From contig JAODGR010000066.1 in the NCBI GenBank assembly GCA_025464275.1, forward strand, positions 1 to 13,113: a DNA stretch of 13,113 nt, given 5' to 3'. A program made the translations under genes and the position numbers. A model generated the notes under the pieces. The model worked only from the letters and a program-made list of their open reading frames with translations, searched no databases and was not told the DNA's origin. The stretch is from Methanosarcinales archaeon. GTDB taxonomy: Archaea > Halobacteriota > Syntropharchaeia > Alkanophagales > Methanospirareceae. This document shows, in pieces, positions 6,517 through 13,113 of the stretch (positions are counted from its first letter, which is position 1; each line of letters starts with the position of its first letter).

Positions 6517-7707
6517 TCAGAAGATAAAGGAGGAGAGTACTTTGGTCAGGCTTATCTGGTGCGTGCTCAGGTCAAATACGGAAGATAAGAGCACTTTCTC
6601 TGTGCGTACTCTCTGTTTATAAATGCTAAATATGCCCCACACCCAGTTATTCACACCGCCGAATAGAGATGCCTCACCCTCACCCCCGGACATCTTCTTC
6701 AACTGCTCTGCCACACCACCCTCAGCGCCGGCACTACCCTTCTCCTCCTCTTCCACATAGAGGAACCTGATTATACCGGTGCCCTGGATGGTAATCTTGT
6801 AGGCACCGGGTAACCGCCTGGTCACGGAGAAATGAAGTGTCTTCGATTCCATGGGGTCCAAAGTGAGAGAAGCTTCTGCCTCTTTCTCTCCATTTATCAC
6901 CAGTACAATCTTCCCTGTACCCCTTGCACCTGTATTCCTCACACTCACAGATATTCCCACGCTCTCGTTCGGCTTCACTGTAAATCTATCCAGCCACATA
7001 TCTGTCACCTGGAAGTTCGTGCCACTGAGCATAGCCCCCGGGGCTGGAGTCACACCTGCTGCAGGAGCCGCCTCGCGCACGCTCACGCGCTGACGTACGG
7101 AGAATCTGATGCTCGTTATCTCCTCTAAAGACTCGGATAGCGGCTTCACCACTCCCATATCCTCGGCATCGCTACCCGACTCGAAGAAATCGCGCAGATC
7201 GTCGAATTCACCCGTGTTAAATATATCCCTCAGCGCATTTGGTGTCTCCACCTTCCGCTCCAGTTCGTCTATCTTCGCCTTGTCCAGGCGATTATAAGCG
7301 TATATCTTCATCTGATAATCGCCATACAGCCACCATGAGGGGATTGTCTTCGTGTACACCACGTATGCATCGCGCTCATAATCCCTGCGTGTCACCTCCA
7401 TATCATCCATAGCGACTACATGCCCCCTCGGATCTTTAATGACGAAGAAGAACTTGACAGCCACAAAGCCATCGTAATTCACATCCTCCATCCCCGCATA
7501 CACTTTCAGCGTGCTACCGTGGGTGAGAGTGGTGCTTCCAGGTATGTAATCATTGAAACCGCGGACATCGGAGACGATCACTGCTTTCACCGCAGTAGCA
7601 GCGGGGATAGTGGACAGGGAGACCAGTGAGAAGGAGACCAGAACCATGACCGGGACCAATCTCAATCTTGTGTTTCTCATCTCATTTCTATGCTCCTCAT
7701 TATCCAT
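6517..7707 (-). CDS. Secreted protein with CARDB-like domain
   Basis: Residues are numbered from the ATG at 7707 (396 aa). A second ATG at residue 10 (7680) is the likelier start: it begins a good signal peptide (MRNTRLRL, hydrophobic 18-35, cleavage near ATA-VKA at 37-42) and has GAGGAG 12 nt upstream. Residues 43-140 are beta-rich (KVYAGMEDVNYDG, WWLYGDYQMKIYAY), probably a beta-sandwich. A helical, acidic stretch (142-200) and an Ala/Pro linker (213-226) follow. Residues 231-318 look like a CARDB domain (cell-adhesion-related, Ig-like), with VKPNESVGISVSVRNTG, a GTGKIVLVINGE strand pair and LDPMESKTLHFSV. The C-terminal 45 residues have no TM helix and no recognisable domain. It is likely an exported adhesion or surface protein. 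An AT-rich TATA-like stretch precedes it, so it seems to be its own transcription unit. Confidence 0.8.
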   Translation of the reverse strand: MDNEEHRNEMRNTRLRLVPVMVLVSFSLVSLSTIPAATAVKAVIVSDVRGFNDYIPGSTTLTHGSTLKVYAGMEDVNYDGFVAVKFFFVIKDPRGHVVAMDDMEVTRRDYERDAYVVYTKTIPSWWLYGDYQMKIYAYNRLDKAKIDELERKVETPNALRDIFNTGEFDDLRDFFESGSDAEDMGVVKPLSESLEEITSIRFSVRQRVSVREAAPAAGVTPAPGAMLSGTNFQVTDMWLDRFTVKPNESVGISVSVRNTGARGTGKIVLVINGEKEAEASLTLDPMESKTLHFSVTRRLPGAYKITIQGTGIIRFLYVEEEEKGSAGAEGGVAEQLKKMSGGEGEASLFGGVNNWVWGIFSIYKQRVRTEKVLLSSVFDLSTHQISLTKVLSSFIF

Positions 7708-7746
7708 AATTGTGGATATACTTAAAAATTAAAAGATTTGATCGGT
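7708..7746 (-). promoter_or_regulatory. TATA-like element upstream of the CARDB-protein gene, overlapping the end of the MBL operon
   Basis: Read on the minus strand, the 39-bp gap contains CTTTTAATTTTTAAGTATAT. TTTTTAAG lies about 20 nt before the first ATG and about 47 nt before the second (residue 10). The latter would leave a short leader carrying GAGGAG. The same T-rich run could terminate the upstream hydrolase transcript. Confidence 0.4.
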
Positions 7747-8547
7747 TCAAAATCGTCCAAGGTCGAATTTCATGCCATCATGTGCCGCTACTACTTCCAC
7801 TCCCGTCTCCTCACTTATCCGTTGTGCTATCTCCCAGGGCTTGTTCCTCAGCATGGTCATCCCGAAATGTGTGAGAATCGCCACCTTCGGTCTCCTCCTC
7901 TCTATTATTCTTATCGCATCTTCCACACAGAGATGCTCCACCCCCTCCCTCCTCTTGTACATCGCCACATTCATCACGAGTACCTGACCATCGTAGTAAT
8001 CCTCCAGACCGGGGAAATAGAGTGTATCAGAGATGAAGGAAACTATCGTCTTCGCTCCACTCTCTCTCACTCTTATGTTCAATCCATAGGTCTCGACGCC
8101 ATGAATGTGCCTCTTAGGCGTGTTTATCTCCAGATTACCGACGGAGTAGACCCCGCCTTCACTCATCACCTCGATTCTATCCAGTAGCTTCTTGTAATAA
8201 TCCAGGACTACCGCTTCACCACCGTTTGCGATCGCATCCCTGGGGCAGATCAAAGTGCCCCTGTGCCTGAAGCCACCCTCTGTCATCGCTTCTATCATCA
8301 CGTTCACGTCGTTTGAATGGTCTAAATGCTTATGAGTGAGGATGATGCCGTGGAGTTTCGCGGGATTGAGCTTCGGTCTGGCTGTTGCGAACCGCACAAG
8401 TGTACCGGGACCGGGGTCTATGAGTATATTTGTACCTTTTAAAGAGAGGACAGTCCCGGCAGAAGACCGGAACTGGGTTATCATGACGAACCTCGCACCA
8501 GCAGTGCCGAGGAATCTTATCTCATCATTCGCTCTCGGGGGCATCAC
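7747..8547 (-). CDS. MBL-fold metallo-hydrolase, RNase Z-like (COG1234 type)
   Basis: The 266-residue protein has the full two-metal metallo-beta-lactamase signature. FLGTAGA (12-18) and the IDPGPG turn (43-48) precede the HXHXDH motif THKHLDHSND (His72, His74, Asp76, His77). Further ligands are His147 or 149 in KRHIHG, the bridging Asp174 in FISDTLYF and His227 in LTHFGM. The length and the single domain fit small archaeal RNase Z-like hydrolases. It lacks an obvious tRNase Z exosite arm, so the substrate (RNA, phosphodiester or other) cannot be told. The start is GTG at 8547, overlapping the ferredoxin stop by 4 bp, or ATG at 8544. I see no strong ribosome site, so translation is probably coupled to the ferredoxin gene. 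Hydrolase fold is certain; exact substrate unknown. Confidence 0.88.
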   Translation of the reverse strand: MMPPRANDEIRFLGTAGARFVMITQFRSSAGTVLSLKGTNILIDPGPGTLVRFATARPKLNPAKLHGIILTHKHLDHSNDVNVMIEAMTEGGFRHRGTLICPRDAIANGGEAVVLDYYKKLLDRIEVMSEGGVYSVGNLEINTPKRHIHGVETYGLNIRVRESGAKTIVSFISDTLYFPGLEDYYDGQVLVMNVAMYKRREGVEHLCVEDAIRIIERRRPKVAILTHFGMTMLRNKPWEIAQRISEETGVEVVAAHDGMKFDLGRF

Positions 8548-8984
8548 TCATGTCCAGATACAGGTACAGATACAGGGGCAGGTACGTCAACCATACTGAT
8601 GGCGTTATGGACACAGTAATCGACACATTCACCACAATATCTGCAGATGATGGGCTTGTTCTTCTCGTTATCCCAGAATATGGCACCCAGAATGCATGAC
8701 TGGGCGCAGAGACCGCACCCTATGCACTTATCCCCGTGGAATATCACTCCTCCTCCCTCCCTCCTCGGACTCAATGCACCGGTGGGGCATACTTTTGCAC
8801 ATGGCGGCTCCTCGCATGCACGACATACGACAATCACAAATCCGCGTTCTATACCACCTGCTGACCTCACTCTTATCGCGGAATCCACAAGTCCTCCCCT
8901 GCCCGCCCGCCTCGAACACGCGAACATGCATTCCATACAGCCAATGCACTTGTTCACATCCACGGGTACCAGCTTCTTCGCCAT
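8544..8984 (-). CDS. Four-cluster [4Fe-4S] polyferredoxin, HycB/AOR-type electron-transfer protein
   Basis: This 146-residue cytoplasmic protein has 16 cysteines in four groups: CIGCMECMFAC (13-23), CRACEEPPCAKVC (54-66), CIGCGLCAQSC (87-97) and CRYCGECVDYC (114-124). The arrangement matches the COG1142/HycB family of iron-sulphur subunits that carry electrons for hydrogenases, formate dehydrogenases and aldehyde ferredoxin oxidoreductases. By homology the clusters are interlaced, for example Cys13-16-19 with Cys124. No signal peptide is present. The Val/Pro-rich tail (VPAPVSVPVSGHE) is encoded by a short GTATCTGTACCTG-type repeat and may be disordered. No catalytic oxidoreductase gene lies nearby; the only partner in the operon is the MBL-fold hydrolase, which overlaps its stop. 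ATG 8984 follows a weak ribosome site. Confidence 0.92.
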   Translation of the reverse strand: MAKKLVPVDVNKCIGCMECMFACSRRAGRGGLVDSAIRVRSAGGIERGFVIVVCRACEEPPCAKVCPTGALSPRREGGGVIFHGDKCIGCGLCAQSCILGAIFWDNEKNKPIICRYCGECVDYCVHNAISMVDVPAPVSVPVSGHE

Positions 8985-9102
8985 TCTCTTACTCTCTTAC
9001 CCTATTTATCTATGTTCATTGTGATGTTGATGTTGCGTTGTTAATAAAGAAGCACGAATAAATATAATATAAATCCTGTGGATTTTGAATTTTGATTTTG
9101 AG
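8985..9102 (-). promoter_or_regulatory. Promoter region of the ferredoxin-hydrolase operon, with a short palindrome
   Basis: This 118-bp gap between truD and the ferredoxin gene is AT-rich. Read on the minus strand, GGATTTATATTATATTTATTC (around 9056-9076) is a TATA-like block about 75-90 nt before the start codon, and a second one (CTTTATTAAC, near 9043) lies closer. AAATCC-TGT-GGATTT (9071-9085) is a perfect 6-bp inverted repeat with a 3-nt spacer. It could be an operator half-site pair or a weak terminator for truD. I see nothing else in this gap. Confidence 0.4.
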
Positions 9103-10467
9103 CTATGTCTTCATGTACTCACGTAACACCACGGTGGCATAAGCGCCCTTAGGCAGGAAGAAGCACAGCTTCACTCGCTTGTAGCCGCTACCGGGATTCA
9201 GCTCGTCATCCGCGAGTGCAGTGCCACAGCCACAGTTAATCTTCACATCCACGGGTACAAGAATGGGTCTCCTTGTGCCCCTGGAGCTCATTGCAGGTAT
9301 TATACCGAGCTTGAAGTCGGAGAGTTCAACACCCTCTGTGGCGAGTACTTCGCGCTCTATATCTCCCTCCAGACCTGTTCCCAGCTCGCTGGCATAGCCG
9401 AATACAGGTGCAGTTACAAACGCTCTGCCGCGTTTTATCAGCCGGTTTATCGCCTCCTGCTTGGCTTCTGTCACCCGTTCCACCTTATCCGGGTCTGCAA
9501 ATCCACGCTCATTACGATAGCATACGATATCGCCGACCATAGCCTCGTTGAATGGTAGCTGGAGTTCCATGCGCCTGCTTAATACGAGATTGAAGAGATA
9601 AGCCTGATATGCGTGAATGAACAGCTTCTGCAGGTTCACGGGTAGCGCCTTAAATGCGGCGATATAATCCGATTCATCCGGCTCTCCCTTCTTCACCAGT
9701 TCGTTCAGCATCGCCCGCTCGTAACGAAGCGGCATTCGCTTCAGGCACTCTTTGAAACGCGATTCGTGGCACAGCTGTCTCGCTTCTTTCACCTCCTCAC
9801 TCTCGCCCGGGCAGATACAGGAGAGATAAGTCATTACTGCACCTCTTATGTCGCCCCTTATCAGATGCTCACCGACGATATGCGTTATCGGGCGTGTGAC
9901 CCCGAATCGCTGAACGCCGAAGAAGTTTGGCACTCCCCCCAGCTCGGCTATCTCCGCGGAGATACAATTTAGCCGCTCCAGTATCTCACGCTCGCCGCCG
10001 TTCAACTTCAGACCACGAATCACAATCTCAAACTCATTGCCATAGAGGTCACCGAGTGATACGGGCTTGTTGGAGCGCCCCAATACCCGCAGTGTCACAT
10101 CCCTGAGTCTTATGCGAGCCAAGTCATCGGCGTTTATACCCCAGATACTTATCTTCTGGGTGGTAACGGCGAATTTGTCCTTGGTGCCCGCGAACCCAAA
10201 CCGGTTCCTGCTGACACGCAGCCGTTTCGCGAGTTCCCTTATCACACTGTGCGTGTCCCAGTTGACCTTTTTTAACTCAGCAATCAGGAATTCACCGTTA
10301 TCACCCTCCTCGCGACTGGTAACTTCACGAACTACGAAGTCATAAGGCTTCTGCTTTATGATACCCCCGATTCCGGCAGTTCGAGTGGCATAAAACCACA
10401 TCCCCAGCTGCCTGTCCTGTTCAGTACCCGGGAGTGGAGGTTGAACCGGTCTACGAGTGTGCATCAC
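9103..10467 (-). CDS. truD: tRNA pseudouridine(13) synthase TruD
   Basis: TruD isomerises a uridine in tRNA (position 13 in bacteria; archaeal and eukaryotic relatives modify related sites) to pseudouridine. The 454-residue protein shows motif I RFGFAGTKDKFAVTTQK (89-105) with catalytic Asp97, motif II VPNFFGVQRFG (179-189), HAYQAYLFN in the TRUD domain and the C-terminal LPKGAYATVVLREYMK. Length fits archaeal TruD (about 430-460). The start is GTG 10467 or ATG 10464, just after AGAGGG; both lie inside the end of gatB, so the two genes overlap by 14-17 bp and are surely co-transcribed. Homologues recalled from Methanosarcina begin roughly 10 residues before the segment that here starts at residue 22, so a start slightly further in is possible. 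Confidence 0.95.
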   Translation of the reverse strand: MMHTRRPVQPPLPGTEQDRQLGMWFYATRTAGIGGIIKQKPYDFVVREVTSREEGDNGEFLIAELKKVNWDTHSVIRELAKRLRVSRNRFGFAGTKDKFAVTTQKISIWGINADDLARIRLRDVTLRVLGRSNKPVSLGDLYGNEFEIVIRGLKLNGGEREILERLNCISAEIAELGGVPNFFGVQRFGVTRPITHIVGEHLIRGDIRGAVMTYLSCICPGESEEVKEARQLCHESRFKECLKRMPLRYERAMLNELVKKGEPDESDYIAAFKALPVNLQKLFIHAYQAYLFNLVLSRRMELQLPFNEAMVGDIVCYRNERGFADPDKVERVTEAKQEAINRLIKRGRAFVTAPVFGYASELGTGLEGDIEREVLATEGVELSDFKLGIIPAMSSRGTRRPILVPVDVKINCGCGTALADDELNPGSGYKRVKLCFFLPKGAYATVVLREYMKT

Positions 10468-11944
10468 CCTCTGGTTGCCGCTCTTTTGATTTCACCCTCG
10501 CCATAATCGTCCTGCGAACCTCCTTCGGATCCGCTCTACCGCGCGTGTAGCTCATCACCTGCCCCACGAGGAAGTTCAATGCCCCATCTTTTCCACCGAG
10601 ATAGTCTGCGAATGCTTTTCTGTTAGCCCTTATCACCCTCTCTACTGCCTCCTCTATCTCACTCTGCTCGATGGTAGCCAGTCCCTCACTCCTTATCAGC
10701 TCCTCTGGCTTGCCTCCTTCATCGAGTATCTTCCGTATCAGCACCGTTGCACCACGTTCGGTGATCACTCCCCGCTTTAAATACTCCAGTATAGATACGA
10801 AATCATCGGGAGTGAGCCTGTTTAGAGCTTCTCGCATCGTTATAGACCGGTAATTCAGTTCCCCCTTCAGGACATCGGCAATCCATGTAGCACACAATCT
10901 CGGGTCTATCCTCGCTGCCACGGCTTCAAAGAAATCCGCTATATGCCTGTCATATGTGAGGGAGGTAGCATGCTCAGGTGTAATTGAATACTGTGCGATG
11001 AACCTCTTCCTCTTCTCATCCGGCAACTCCGGTATCTCCGCCTTCAGGTCATGCACACACTCCGCAATCCGGATGGGGACGAGGTCAGGCTCGGGGAAGT
11101 AGCGATAGTCCTGCTCAAATTCTTTCGTTCGCATAGAGATGGTTATGCCACGCACTTCATCGTAGTGGCGTGTCTCCTGCTGCACCTTTAGACCGCGGCG
11201 TAACAGATTCCTCTGACGTGTCAGTTCGAATGATAATGCGCGTTCCACGCCCTTATACGAGGATATATTCTTCACCTCTGCCCTCTCACCACCAGCCAGC
11301 GATATATTGGCATCGACGCGCATTGCACCCTCCAGGTCACCATTGAAGACACCCAGATATTCCAGAATACTCCTCAGTTTATTGAGGAATATCCGTGCTT
11401 CTTTCGGCGACCTGAGGTCGGGTTCTGTCACTATCTCCACCAGGGGTATTCCAGAGCGGTTATAGTCAACGAGGGAATACTTCGCAGTATCTATCGTGCC
11501 CTTATACACCAGCCTGCCGGGGTCCTCTTCGATGTGCACCCTCTTTATCCTTATCTCACGCTCCTCACCATCACCTTCTATCCGCACCATGCCATTGAAT
11601 GCAATGGGGAAGTCGTACTGTGTTATCTGGAATCCGCGAGGGAGGTCTGGATAGTAATAGTTCTTCCGATAGAAGATTATCTCTGGCTGCACCTCGCAGC
11701 CCAGTGCGAGAGCCACCTTTATACCGTATCTTATCGCCTGCTTATTCACCGTGGGCAGAGCACCGGGTAAGCCCAGACAGACGGGGCACACATGCGTGTT
11801 CGGCTCCGCATTGTGATAATCGGTGGAGCATGAGCAGAATAATTTTGACCTGGTGAGGAGTTGCGCGTGGCATTCCAGTCCAATCTTCACCCCGTTATTC
11901 TTACTCTCATGCTTATCCTGCTTCATCTGCTTGCCCTTCTCCAT
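10451..11944 (-). CDS. gatB: Aspartyl/glutamyl-tRNA amidotransferase subunit B
   Basis: GatB is the kinase/transamidase subunit of GatCAB. In archaea this complex mainly converts Asp-tRNA(Asn) to Asn-tRNA(Asn), since GatDE handles Gln. The 497-residue protein has the N-terminal GVKIGLECHAQL (18-29; the usual GLEIHVQL), a Cys zinc site (37, 39, 53, 56 in CSC...CPVC), PDLPRGFQITQYD, HIEEDPG, DYNRSGIPLVEIVTEPD and DYRYFPEPDL. The C-terminal YqeY-like tail ends GALNFLVGQVMSYTRGRADP. These are diagnostic. Met7 or GTG at residue 19 are alternative starts: GGAG precedes Met7, and archaeal GatB proteins commonly begin about a dozen residues before GVKIGLE. It is first in an operon with truD and is divergent from gltX. 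Confidence 0.96.
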   Translation of the reverse strand: MEKGKQMKQDKHESKNNGVKIGLECHAQLLTRSKLFCSCSTDYHNAEPNTHVCPVCLGLPGALPTVNKQAIRYGIKVALALGCEVQPEIIFYRKNYYYPDLPRGFQITQYDFPIAFNGMVRIEGDGEEREIRIKRVHIEEDPGRLVYKGTIDTAKYSLVDYNRSGIPLVEIVTEPDLRSPKEARIFLNKLRSILEYLGVFNGDLEGAMRVDANISLAGGERAEVKNISSYKGVERALSFELTRQRNLLRRGLKVQQETRHYDEVRGITISMRTKEFEQDYRYFPEPDLVPIRIAECVHDLKAEIPELPDEKRKRFIAQYSITPEHATSLTYDRHIADFFEAVAARIDPRLCATWIADVLKGELNYRSITMREALNRLTPDDFVSILEYLKRGVITERGATVLIRKILDEGGKPEELIRSEGLATIEQSEIEEAVERVIRANRKAFADYLGGKDGALNFLVGQVMSYTRGRADPKEVRRTIMARVKSKERQPEGDAHS

Positions 11945-12042
11945 AATTCAATAACTCATTGGGATTGGGATTACAAAAAATCAATAGGTGATGTGACATT
12001 ATGTTATAGTGAAAGAGGAGGGGAGTAAGAGAAGAGGAGGAG
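11945..12042. promoter_or_regulatory. Divergent promoter region between gatB and gltX
   Basis: A 98-bp gap. The AT-rich stretch TTACAAAAAATCAATA (11971-11986) is the only TATA-like candidate and could serve either direction: it lies about 25-40 nt upstream of gatB and 55-70 nt upstream of gltX. Purine-rich GAGGAGGGGAG (12015-12025) and GAGGAGGAG (12034-12042) lie just before the gltX ATG; one of them is its ribosome site. The match to archaeal consensus is poor, so the promoter assignment is tentative. Confidence 0.35.
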
Positions 12043-13113
12043 ATGAGGGAGGAGATAAGGCGATACGCACTGGAGAATGCAGTGAAACATGGCAAACCGC
12101 CGAGGGAGGACGCTGTATTGAAGAAGGTACTCGGTGAGCATCCAGAATGGAGGAAGGATGCACGTGAGGTTGCCACGCTGGTGAAGGAGGAGATAAGGGC
12201 GATAGAACCACTGGGATTGGATGGCTGGAATGCCGAATTGATGCGCATAGCACCAGAGATGGTGGAGGCGATGAAGAAGAAAAGTCGTAAACGGAGAGGG
12301 AGAGAGGGGGAGAGACCGGAGCCGAAACTCCCGGAACTGCCACTACGGAGTGATGAAGAGGAGGTGGTTATGCGGTTCGCACCCAATCCAAATGGTGCAG
12401 CCACACTCGGCAGTGCCCGCGGGATAATCATCAATTCTGAGTATGCGAAGATGTATGGGGGCAGGTTCATCCTCCGATTCGACGATACCGACCCGTTATT
12501 GAAGCGCCCGATGCCGGAGGCGTATGAGTGGTATCTTGAGGACTGTGAATGGCTCGATGCCAGACCGGATGAGGTGATAGTGGCATCTGAACGCATGGAT
12601 TTGTATTATAAGTATGGTGAGGAGCTGATAGAAAGAGGTGCTGCATACGTCTGCTTCTGCACGCGGGAGGAGTTCAGCAGCTATAAGGCACGAAGGGAGG
12701 CATGCCCGCACCGCGATGCGGAAGTGGAGACGAACATGGAGAACTGGGATAGGATGTTGAGTGGCTTTTATGATGAGAAGGAAGCAGTACTGAGGATAAA
12801 GACGGATATGAGTAACGAAGACCCGGCTTTGAGAGATTGGGTTGCATTCAGGATATTGAAGAGGGAGCATCCCCGCACTGGCATGCGCTACGTTGTATGG
12901 CCCACACTGGACTTCGAATCCGCGATAGAAGACCACATACTCGGTATAACGCATATACTGCGGGGTAAAGACCTGATGAAATCGGAGAAGCGGCAGCGGT
13001 TCATCTATGACTATCTCGGCTGGCGGTATCCGGTGACCACACTCTGGGGCAAGATAAAGGTGCATGAGTTAGGTAAATTCAGCACCTCACAGCTGAGGAG
13101 CGCAATCGAGCGT
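12043..13113 (+). CDS. gltX: Glutamyl-tRNA synthetase, archaeal type, partial (C-terminus beyond right edge)
   Basis: I translated 357 open codons by hand from ATG 12043, ending at the right edge, against roughly 570 in the family, so about 60% is present. GluRS loads glutamate on tRNA(Glu). In archaea it is usually non-discriminating and also charges tRNA(Gln) for GatDE. Residues 1-105 are the archaeal N-terminal helical extension (MREEIRRYALENAVKHGK). RFAPNPNGAATLGSARG (111-127) is the class I nucleotide loop, with TLGS in place of HIGH. FDDTDP, YLEDCEWL, CFCTREEF, CPHRD, AVLRIKTD, LRDWVAFRI and RGKDLMKSEKRQ follow the archaeal family. KFSTS (345-349) is the KMSKS equivalent. The start is fixed by a stop 33 nt upstream in frame and by GAGGAG just before it. 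Confidence 0.95.
   Translation, partial: MREEIRRYALENAVKHGKPPREDAVLKKVLGEHPEWRKDAREVATLVKEEIRAIEPLGLDGWNAELMRIAPEMVEAMKKKSRKRRGREGERPEPKLPELPLRSDEEEVVMRFAPNPNGAATLGSARGIIINSEYAKMYGGRFILRFDDTDPLLKRPMPEAYEWYLEDCEWLDARPDEVIVASERMDLYYKYGEELIERGAAYVCFCTREEFSSYKARREACPHRDAEVETNMENWDRMLSGFYDEKEAVLRIKTDMSNEDPALRDWVAFRILKREHPRTGMRYVVWPTLDFESAIEDHILGITHILRGKDLMKSEKRQRFIYDYLGWRYPVTTLWGKIKVHELGKFSTSQLRSAIER

Noticed and set aside
12403..12414. GluRS HIGH motif replaced by TLGS, suggesting an inactive enzyme
   Set aside because: As I recall, glutamyl-tRNA synthetases of Methanosarcina-type archaea carry the same NPNG...TLGSARG sequence, and the rest of the catalytic core is intact. It looks like a lineage feature and not decay.
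11913..13065. Minus-strand open frames (up to 227 codons) over the gltX region
   Set aside because: They are antisense to an unmistakable GluRS and are Ser-rich shadow translations. They appear long only because gltX has no stop inside the window.

Overview
The window looks like part of an archaeal chromosome, most likely from a methanogen-related lineage of the Halobacteriota such as ANME-1/Methanophagales or Syntrophoarchaeia. This placement is an inference. It rests on an archaeal-type TruD, a GatB of the archaeal GatCAB, and an archaeal-type glutamyl-tRNA synthetase whose HIGH-equivalent reads TLGS, as I recall for methanosarcinal enzymes. Heavy use of ATA (Ile) and AGG/AGA (Arg) codons, TATA/BRE-like promoters, GGTG-type ribosome sites and a multiheme c-type cytochrome lipoprotein also fit. 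Coding density is very high: no gap exceeds about 120 bases, and I see no tRNA, rRNA, CRISPR array or insertion sequence.

Region 1 (1-5797) is the unusual part. Two minus-strand genes encode a complete but very divergent FtsZ/tubulin-superfamily protein, whose GTP-binding glycine box has been lost, and an overlapping, translationally coupled protein with two N-terminal membrane helices and a long coiled-coil cytoplasmic part. The latter runs off the left edge. A 37-bp gap separates them from two overlapping plus-strand genes for exported membrane-anchored proteins. One is a helical protein; the other is a large predicted lipoprotein with four beta-sandwich domains followed by a helical region. 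The two plus-strand proteins end in a similar module: helical region, one transmembrane helix, short acidic tail. I propose the four genes form one envelope-associated, cytoskeleton-like system; this is inference from fold signatures and layout.

Region 2 (5798-7707) holds a small multiheme cytochrome c lipoprotein with its own promoter (four CXXCH sites plus a possible fifth, CX12CH) and, converging on it, a secreted protein with a CARDB-like adhesion domain.

Region 3 (7747-8984, minus strand) is a coupled pair: a 16-cysteine polyferredoxin with four [4Fe-4S] clusters, then an RNase Z-like metallo-beta-lactamase-fold hydrolase with a full set of metal ligands.

Region 4 (9103-13113) is translation housekeeping. 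gatB and truD overlap on the minus strand. gltX is divergent on the plus strand and is cut by the right edge. GatB amidates misacylated tRNA, TruD makes pseudouridine in tRNA, and GluRS charges tRNA with glutamate.
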